64,000 nt of DNA from assembly GCA_037975125.1 (NCBI GenBank), contig CM075851.1:121674908-121738907 (forward strand), given 5' to 3'. A program made the position numbers and the translations under genes. Shown here in pieces: positions 14,801-24,100 of the stretch (position 1 is its first letter; the number at the start of each line of letters is the position of its first letter). The stretch is from Latrodectus hesperus (Eukaryota; Arthropoda; Arachnida; Araneae; Theridiidae). The notes under the pieces were generated by a model. It was not told the origin of the DNA. It ran no database searches and was given only the letters and a program-made list of their open reading frames with translations.

Positions 14801-17800
14801 TGAGAAAACCCCATATTTGCCAGAAAGCGGAAGATTTATCATTAACACATGCCTGACACCAGTCTTTAATTAAACTACTATTTTTGTGCTAACAATCAAA
14901 AGAAATCCCACTGCCTGAAAATTTCATAATTCAAGACATTTTAATCTTGGGTACATATAAATCCTTGAAAAACTGCACATAAAATATCAAATATGTTTCC
15001 AAAAATAAAATTAACAAACAATCACTTTCTTCTTGAGAGAACAATTTCAGCTTTCGGAACAAAGCGGAAGACATAGTCAGCTTTCAAATTCTTGATTGAT
15101 GTGTAAGAGGTAGACACCTCTATGACACTGTCAACAACAGTTCTTTTCATTTGTCATTGAATGCATTCTCCCATGAAGTAATTAGAAAAACTGTTCTTTA
15201 TCCGACCATGTTTTGAAAGAACACTCCTATTTTCTCATATCAAAAAATAAAAGTTTCTTTTGCATTAAAGCTGAAATTGAAAATAATTCAGGAATTTAAG
15301 GATTATGACTTAAAATTAAGGACTTTTCAAGACAAAAAAATTTTTTTTGCCAAGAAAATCAGGAAACTTAGGACAACTACAGAAACCTGGAGATTGAAAG
15401 TATGCCTGAACAAAACAAACCATGCATATATAGCATTTAACTGAAAATAACTGGAGACAAAGTAAGTGTAAACAGACACTATTTAATTAATTCAGTGACT
15501 AACTACTTGATAACATCAGAATCCAGTTTAAAGCAGGTAGAAAAATGGAAAGTGACAGTTACTAAATCTGAGTAAATTATTTTAGAATTATTCTTTTTTA
15601 TTCAAAATAAATATGACTCAAATATAAGGGGCAATTCTCAAACATTCCAATTAGATCCATTTTAGTAGCATTAAAAAAATATTGAGTTCATGTTGCATGA
15701 TAAAATTGTTCTTTCTTTAGGAAACATTATCTTCCATAGTTATTGCATTATTATTTCTTAGATATTAATAGTTCCTTAATTTTTGTTAAATATTTAAAAT
15801 GCTTAATTTTTATAAATTACTTTTTTTAACTCGAAGAAATACCTTAAACTTTTGTTAATACAAATAAGTTTTAAAACCAATTTATACCATTTAAAAGAGG
15901 TAATTAACAAATATAATTCATTCTAAAAAGTAATTTCATATTTTTAAATTTTTCAAAGCTTTTCTAGCTAGAAAATTTGCAACTAAGTAATTAAATAGGG
16001 TGTATTGAAAGGGAAAATCTTTTATTTTAAATAAATGAGAATATTTTTCCAGTTTGTACTATTTGAATTTAAAATAACTCAGTGATATTAAGAAAATATG
16101 ATACCCTATTTATAAAAGTTTTATCATTACTATAATATCCATTTAGATGAAGGGAAATTCTAAATTCATTGAACAATATTGAATGAAAGAAAAATTTATT
16201 ATTGGTGGAAATAGGCACAAGACATAACTTATTGAAAAATATTACATAAATGTCTACTGTGTTTATTTAGAAAGTATATATTACAAAGGAAATAACTTAA
16301 ATTCACTTTATTTTTTAATATTAATATGCACTTTTAAATGATTTTTTTTAATAATTTTTAATTTTTTTGTTATTTACCTGTTAGCATTAAAAAATACAAC
16401 TGCTACTAAAAGTAATCATTAAAATACTTGTTGTTAAGAACTCGTTAACTTAAAATACTTGTTGTTAAGAACTGTTATCAGTAACAACTGGTTACAAGAA
16501 TAACAAAGCATTTTCTACACATTAGTTAGAAAATACATGATTTCTCAAGGAATTGGAAAAGTATGATAGAAGTATCAGTAAGTGTTATGAGCAAACAGAA
16601 CATCCTTTATAAATTAATGCTTATATAATTTCAGGAGCACTGAAAAACTTAATTGGATAAACTTTAATTTGTTTACAGTAAATAAGTAAAGATAATTTAG
16701 AATTCTTAATTTTGTATTTTCAGCTCAATGTGATTATTATATATTTTTAAACTTATTACAATTACTTGCTTTTAGATTATAAGTCAATAATTTGACAATC
16801 CAATAACTCTTACTGAGAATATAAATATGGTTAAATCACCAAATCAAGACTTAAGCCTATTGTTTTAAGGGATTACAAATTAATGTCAAATACGTATATA
16901 TATCAGAAAATAATAACCATAATTAATAACTTTCAATAATATTCTATAGTTAAGAAAAGTCATATGAATTTTATCGGTACTTTTCCGTTTCGCCGGCGCA
17001 TATCTCGCCAAGCGAAAATTAAGTCACCAATTGGGGACAACACACAGTATACACATAAAATTTTTAAATAATGTTGTTTTACATAAAATTTTTTAATTTA
17101 TTTATTTAATTGTTGTTCTCGTGTTCACGCTATGCGTGAAATGATGGGTGCCAGAGCCTCAATTTATTTACTTATTATATTAGATTACAATTTATTGGAT
17201 AATGCATACTTCAAAATCTTATTATTTTTTTAATATTTTTTTATGTGAATTTATTACAATTATTATTTTTTAAGATATATTTTAAAATTCCGATTTTTCT
17301 AGAGAGATTTTATGAAATTATTAAATTTGTATATATAGCAACATAGCATAAAATTATAAAATGGAAAATAAATAAATAATAAAAAAAAGAGTCGAAATAA
17401 AGTCGTTGACAGTAAAAGGCCGTCACATGTTTTGGAAACGTCGCAGTAGAAGGTTACCAGCGGAGATATTCCCTCTAGCGCCCGGTTGTATCATTTTTGA
17501 CGACTTAATCACCTGCGCCGCCGAAACGGAAAAGTACCTTATCTCTTTATTTTTTTAACTAAGCAGAAAATAGTCAACAATATTCTTTCTTGAGATTGAA
17601 TAGAAATACCTGCTAATAAATAATAAGCACAAAATATTTTACATTCTTAGAGATAATAAGGAGCTAGTTTATTTTACTATATTTTTGTAAGTATTTTGAT
17701 ATTAAGACATTCACCATTAAACATCAAAGTTTTATTTTTAATTCAATGGCCTTTTTTTCTATTGTATACATTTAATGTTAAAAAACTATATGTTAACTAT

Positions 17801-20800
17801 TTTGCAGATAAGGTCTTATATGAATTATGAATTTTATATTTCTCTTTCCAACTTATGATTGACCCTTGATTTTTAAAGTATGTAATCTACCCTATTTACC
17901 TTACGCATAAATTATGACATTATGTAGTATATTTTAAATGTTTGTCGATCAATGGTCATTTTTTGCACACGAGGGCTAGTTAGACCGGGACCTACAGTTT
18001 AAAGTGGATCCGAACCACTACAAACATCCATGCCCAAAATGGGATTCGAATACACGAACCGTCAAACAGAAGGTAACAGCGCTAACCATTCGGCTGCCAG
18101 CTCGGCTATATTTTAAATGAGACAATAATTTCTTTTAAAAAGAGAAATGCATACACGAAATACAAAACTCATACAGATTTTGAAGAAACAAATTACAGAA
18201 ATTTCAAGAAGTCATTGAACTTTTCTAGTAAGTTCGATATTCATAAGTTGAATAGATATTCTATCAATAATTTTTGGGGAAATATATCTGTAATAACACA
18301 TTTTTTCAATAGTACTAAATGAATTTACAATTAGGGAAGAAGCAATTTTATTTAAATATTCAAAATTCATTACTTAAATTTGATATATGATGATTAATGT
18401 TTCTGAAATGTATTTCTAAGTTTTTTTTGCTTTCTAATTTAGTGTGTACTTATAATGCATAATTTCTTCCCATTAAAATAAGAAGATATAAGCAGAGTTG
18501 ATGATACAAAGATGAAAACAAAATAATTAAACAACTCATACTCAGCTAAGAAAGATTCTTCTTTCAAGATACATGATGACATATGACTTTGTGGTGAAAA
18601 ATGTGTTAAACCTTGCATCCTTTTCATACTGTTAGATATGTTATACTAGACTTTCAGATATTATATTTTATCAAGTTGAGCAAGAGAAGTAATGATTAGG
18701 TGAGTACTTTTACTTTTAAGTGTTATTTAATTAAATTTGTTATTTTATATGCTAAATTATGTCATTTATTAAATATAGAGCACAAATATAAGTTATTTGT
18801 TGAATTGTACAGCTTAATTAATTAAAATTAGAATAATGTGTCTAGTTAATTAGACAGCGAGTTTTCATAAAAATATGTTATTGATTTAGCTTCAATGCTT
18901 GGGTCTCCTGTGCTAGATTGTGTTGCATAGAATATTTTCCTAAGTACAATGTTTTTTTACAATAATATAAGTAATGCAAAAATGGATTTTATCTACATTA
19001 TTGATTTAGCTTTACTGCACAATTCTTACATGATAGATTGTGCTGCATCAAATGTTTTTCAAAGTTGACATTACTGACAGGTTAACAAGAAGCCCCAATT
19101 ACGTTAAAAATGGATGTTTTTCATGTTATTGATTTGATTTTATTGCCTGTTTTTTTTCCCCTTCTTGCCAGACTGTTTCACATTGGACATTTTTTAAAGG
19201 TGGGTGCTATTCCCAGGTTAATCAGAAACCTTCATTTTCATAAAAATGTATGTTACATTATTGACTTAAATTTATAGGGTAGTTAGTACTTGAGTTTAGT
19301 ACTGTTATATGTAGTGTATTTTTAAAAAAATGTGTCTGTATTTTCTTTATTAATTAAATTTATATTGATTTTTGGAATTATCTTGTGTTTCATATGTAAT
19401 TTTTGTAAAACATATGAAATGAAATTTAAAGTTTTTAGTTTTGTCGCATTTCTGTATTAAGTAAACATAGTGAAAAATTTGAAATCTCAATTACAACCTT
19501 GCACTATTTTCAAACTTCGAGACTAATAGCAATTGGAATTTTGAAAATTGTATGTTGCATGAAGTAATGTAATTTAAGTTGGTGAGACAACTGTAGTACT
19601 TGATGCTAAACATGGAAATTATGCCAAACTTATACCAAAATTTATAATAAAGCTAAAATATAAATCAATACAATGATTAAAAAATTAATATTAGTACTTG
19701 AAAATCATATAAAAATAAATAAATTTACTTTAGGTATTTCTCTGCCACTTCGCTTAAGTTCTTCTCTGTACCATTGAGTAAAATGTATATATGCTGTAGT
19801 TGCTCTTTTTGGAGGAGGAATACCATCTTTGTTCAGTTTATATTTCTTTTTTGATTTACCACCACCAGCATGGTGATGGTGACCTACATGTCCCACATGA
19901 TGTTGTCCTACAACACTATTACCACCACCTCCTCCTGAAGAACCTAAAGACCCATAAGAATAATGATAGGCAGCATTACTATTGCCTAAAGATGAGCCTA
20001 AACCTGATGCTGAATATCCCTGATTCACAGAGTTCACACTAAGATTGAGTGCAGCTGGAAGTGATGGGATCTGAGCCATGGCCGAGTGTAAAGAAGAACT
20101 GTTCGCTGCATTAACAGCAGCAGCATGCTGTGCCATGGCCTGCTGATAATCATACTCTGTGGAGAGCGACATATTCTGATGCCGGAATGGGAGGCCATCT
20201 AGAAAGTAATACACGAAAATTATTTTTTATGCTAAATCAAATAACATGAATAAGAACTAAAAATACAATTTAACAAAAGTATTCTTAGTAATTTTTTTAA
20301 AAAAATATTTACATCTAATTAATTTTTTCAAACACAGACATACTAATTATTTGTTTTACTTATATTGCTGACAATATTTATATATTTTAAGAGAACACAT
20401 TACCTATACAGATATTAGTGTTTTCATCAATTTCTCATGTGTAAATAATTGAGCCATCAAAAATAAAGATCAAGACATTCTCTTTCATATGCCTTTACTT
20501 CTTTAAACGAAGATCTATAAAATGTGTTATGCAATATTTTCATTTAATACTGATTTGCTTGGTATAATATATGTTAGATTAAATAAGCTATCAGTTGAGA
20601 TTCAACTTTTCTTCAACAAAGTTAAATGCTATTTACAAATTTTAAGCCATCAGCATATTTTATGGATACAAACTTATTTTTTATGTGACTGACACAGGAA
20701 ATCAATCTCTGTGTGGTTTACGATTTTTTAGGTATTTGAAAATATTAAGGTTCAAATATATTTTTGAAAGCAACCATAATATATTATCTATAACATTTTG

Positions 20801-21060
20801 ATAATTTAAATGAAAATTCTTTCCTTTTCCATTTAATTTTCACTGTCCCTTCATCGTTCTTTAATGAATCATTATTTTGAAAATTAACAATATGCATATA
20901 AGTTTTGAATTAACTAAAATATATTGGTTCTTTCTCATTAACATAAATTCTTAGTATACCAATTAACTGAAAAGTATTATGTAATATTTTAGTTTGTCAG
21001 AAGATAGAAAACTTATTTCATATGCCAAATTTTTATGTTTTTTTTAAATCTTAAAATTAG

Positions 21061-21116
<56 letters not shown>

Positions 21117-24100
21117 GCCATCAACTACATTCATTGAAATATATAGTATTGTACACACACCTGTATAGAACTCTGATATTATACCCTTTACAAATCATTA
21201 GTGGGAACATTTGAAATGCTTTTGTTAATAATCCTTCATAAATGCCAAATTAAAATTCTTGGAATTAGAGAAGGTAGAAAAAACTGCTCATTTTATTCTT
21301 TAATTAATATAATTTATAAAATTTCTCAGTTGGTAATTATTTATATTTTATAAAGTGATATATTTTGAATTATTCCTGTTCACATAAGATTATTAAGTAC
21401 TTTATCCATAAATTTTTTGCTGCTAAATACAAATATGCTGTTATGTTTAAACAGCATATTTGCATTAAGAAATATGCTGTTTAAGTTCCATTAATTGATA
21501 CAGTGAAAAATCATTATAACAGTGCTGAGCACATGTATTAGAATGAACACAAGTAATAGAAAAATAAAAGCTAATGAAAAATATTTTACACAATCTTATC
21601 TTGAATAATTAAAATTTTTATGCATAAATCATTTAAAGTAAAATGGTTTGATCGCAAGCATTACAGACATCTAATTTACATAATATTTTTCATAAAAGTC
21701 CTTCATTTATTAAAGAAAAAGTGAAATGTGACAGGTATTTTCAGAAACAACTGATTAACCATTTGGAAAATTGCTAAATAAACATGGATAGAGGACAGTA
21801 TGACAAAAACAATTATGAATTATGGCAGATGTTACTGAACATTTATTACTATTGCATCTACATAAGACAAATTTATATTATCATTCAAATACTTAAATTT
21901 TCAAGACAATTTTCTGTCAGTAATAAAAGTTATGTTTAATCAAATGGTAAAATGTATTTGAACAGAAGCATTTAATATTTGAAAATGTGTCATGATTTTC
22001 TTTGCTCGCATAAAACTAGTAGTAGTAGATTTTTCAAATTACCCACTACAGCTGTTTGATATTAAATATTTTTGTTTCTTCTAAATTCTAAAAAATCTTA
22101 ATATCTTTAAAACAAATGCCCTACCTTTGCTTTCTTAAAAAATTACAAAAATAATATCATAAATCAATGAAGTTTGAAAGTTGAAAAGTTAGAAACTTCT
22201 TGGATTAGAATATATTTTCTTAAATTTTGCCATTGAGCTTAAACAAATATTAAATCAATTTTACCATGTGATTTTTAATACACCTATCATTAAATTTTAA
22301 AATGTAGCATAAAAATTATTTGGCTTAATATTTTGATGAATTTTATTCAAGCATTTTTAAAATTGAAGACACATCTTAGAAAGTCAAACTGATATAATTT
22401 TTTCTCTATCTCAAAAGATTACAACAATCATAAACCCACATTTATATTTCAAATAATAAAAAAATTTACTGACTTGAATTTTTTGCTTAGATTGTGTTAA
22501 ACTTCATGAATTGAAAAGATCTTGTTTTTTTAATACATGGGAATTCATTTTTTCAATGAATATTTATAGATGATAACAAATCTATTACAATTAAAAATTA
22601 ATTGATATCCTTCTTTATTTCTAATTTTGGAAAGAAATTTTTTCTCCTGGAAGAAGTATCACAGAAAATTATATATAAAAAAAATATGTTACATATTTAT
22701 GAAGAAAGTTGCCAATTTCAAAGCTTTTTAACTATTAGTTAGATTTTTCCAAACTTATTTAAGAAGGAAATTTTTTTGTAATGCAACACTATTGCATAAT
22801 GGAACGGTTTTATCATACCAAGACTTTTTGATGTTGAAATCAATGATACCAAGACTTTTTGATATTGATTTTAAAAGCAATTTAATAGAAGTTGATGCAC
22901 TATATTATAGAGACTGCAAGTATAGATGCAATCCTGTGTGCTATGTCCAATAAAACTGGGTTCATGGGACAATAAGGCTAAAAAATTCCACTTGTAAAAT
23001 ATTGATTTATAAAATTATGTCCAAGTGTTTTAATACTTAAACACTGTAAAGATATATAAATATAAAATGAAGCCAGCTCTCTTCAAGTATTGTATTTGAC
23101 CAATCAAATGAGTAAATATTCATCATTAAGCACACACAGTAGGGCACTTTAATTCTACTCATTCTGGCCTTAATAGACAAGAACAAATGGCTATTGCCCT
23201 TTTTCAGAAGTGGCCATCTTGGTAACTTGAAATTCGTCAAGGGTATGAAGAAATTCGAAATTTGCTCCAAGTGCTTAAATGAACAGGCCTCTCCTGAACA
23301 TATTCTTCAATGCCTTGGTCTCTCATGGAGAATCCACTTATGGTACTGGACTCTTTGAAGGTGTACGTGCTCATGGACTTGATCTAGTGCTGCTGACCTC
23401 AGGGGCATGCAACAACAATTCTATTCATGCCATATATTCAATGATACTGTGCTTGTGTTTAGGCAGGATTCAAAATAATTATATGTCAAATTTTGTATTG
23501 TCAGTAATTTTTTTTCCACAACATATTCTATTACAAGTGATTCAACGAAATATATCAACAGGAGTATTTATTTACTTTGAATATACCAAATCCATTAAAT
23601 TCTTAATTATTTATCAATTTTTTTTTACTTATAATCACCTAATAATTTGATGAAATGGCTAAATTACAAAAAAATCTATACTGCACTAATTTTTTAGTAA
23701 GCTTATTATATAAGATCATTATTTCAGTACTTACTACAGCAGATAGATGTTCAAAAATTTTATTTGCAAAAGGATTACTAACAGAGAACATTGCAATACA
23801 TATGGAAAGTATATATCTAATTTGATAGTGTTTGATAATAAATGTAATGAGAACCTGTTAATTTTAAGGCAGTTAAATATTTTTTCTGAAGCTATATATA
23901 CTTAAAATTGCAGCAATTTTAAATTTCTCATTCAAGATTCCTTTAAGTTATTTACATCAAACTTTCCAATTATCCAAAGGAATAAAATAACTGTGGAATA
24001 TCAAAATTATATGTAATATTTGTTTTGGGAGTAAAATAAAAGGATTAAAGCTTTTATTAATTTGTTTTCAAACTTTTTTATTTAGAACTTTTACAAATGC

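Noticed and set aside
19800..20042. 80-codon plus-strand open frame
   Set aside because: It is the antisense shadow of HMG exon 2.
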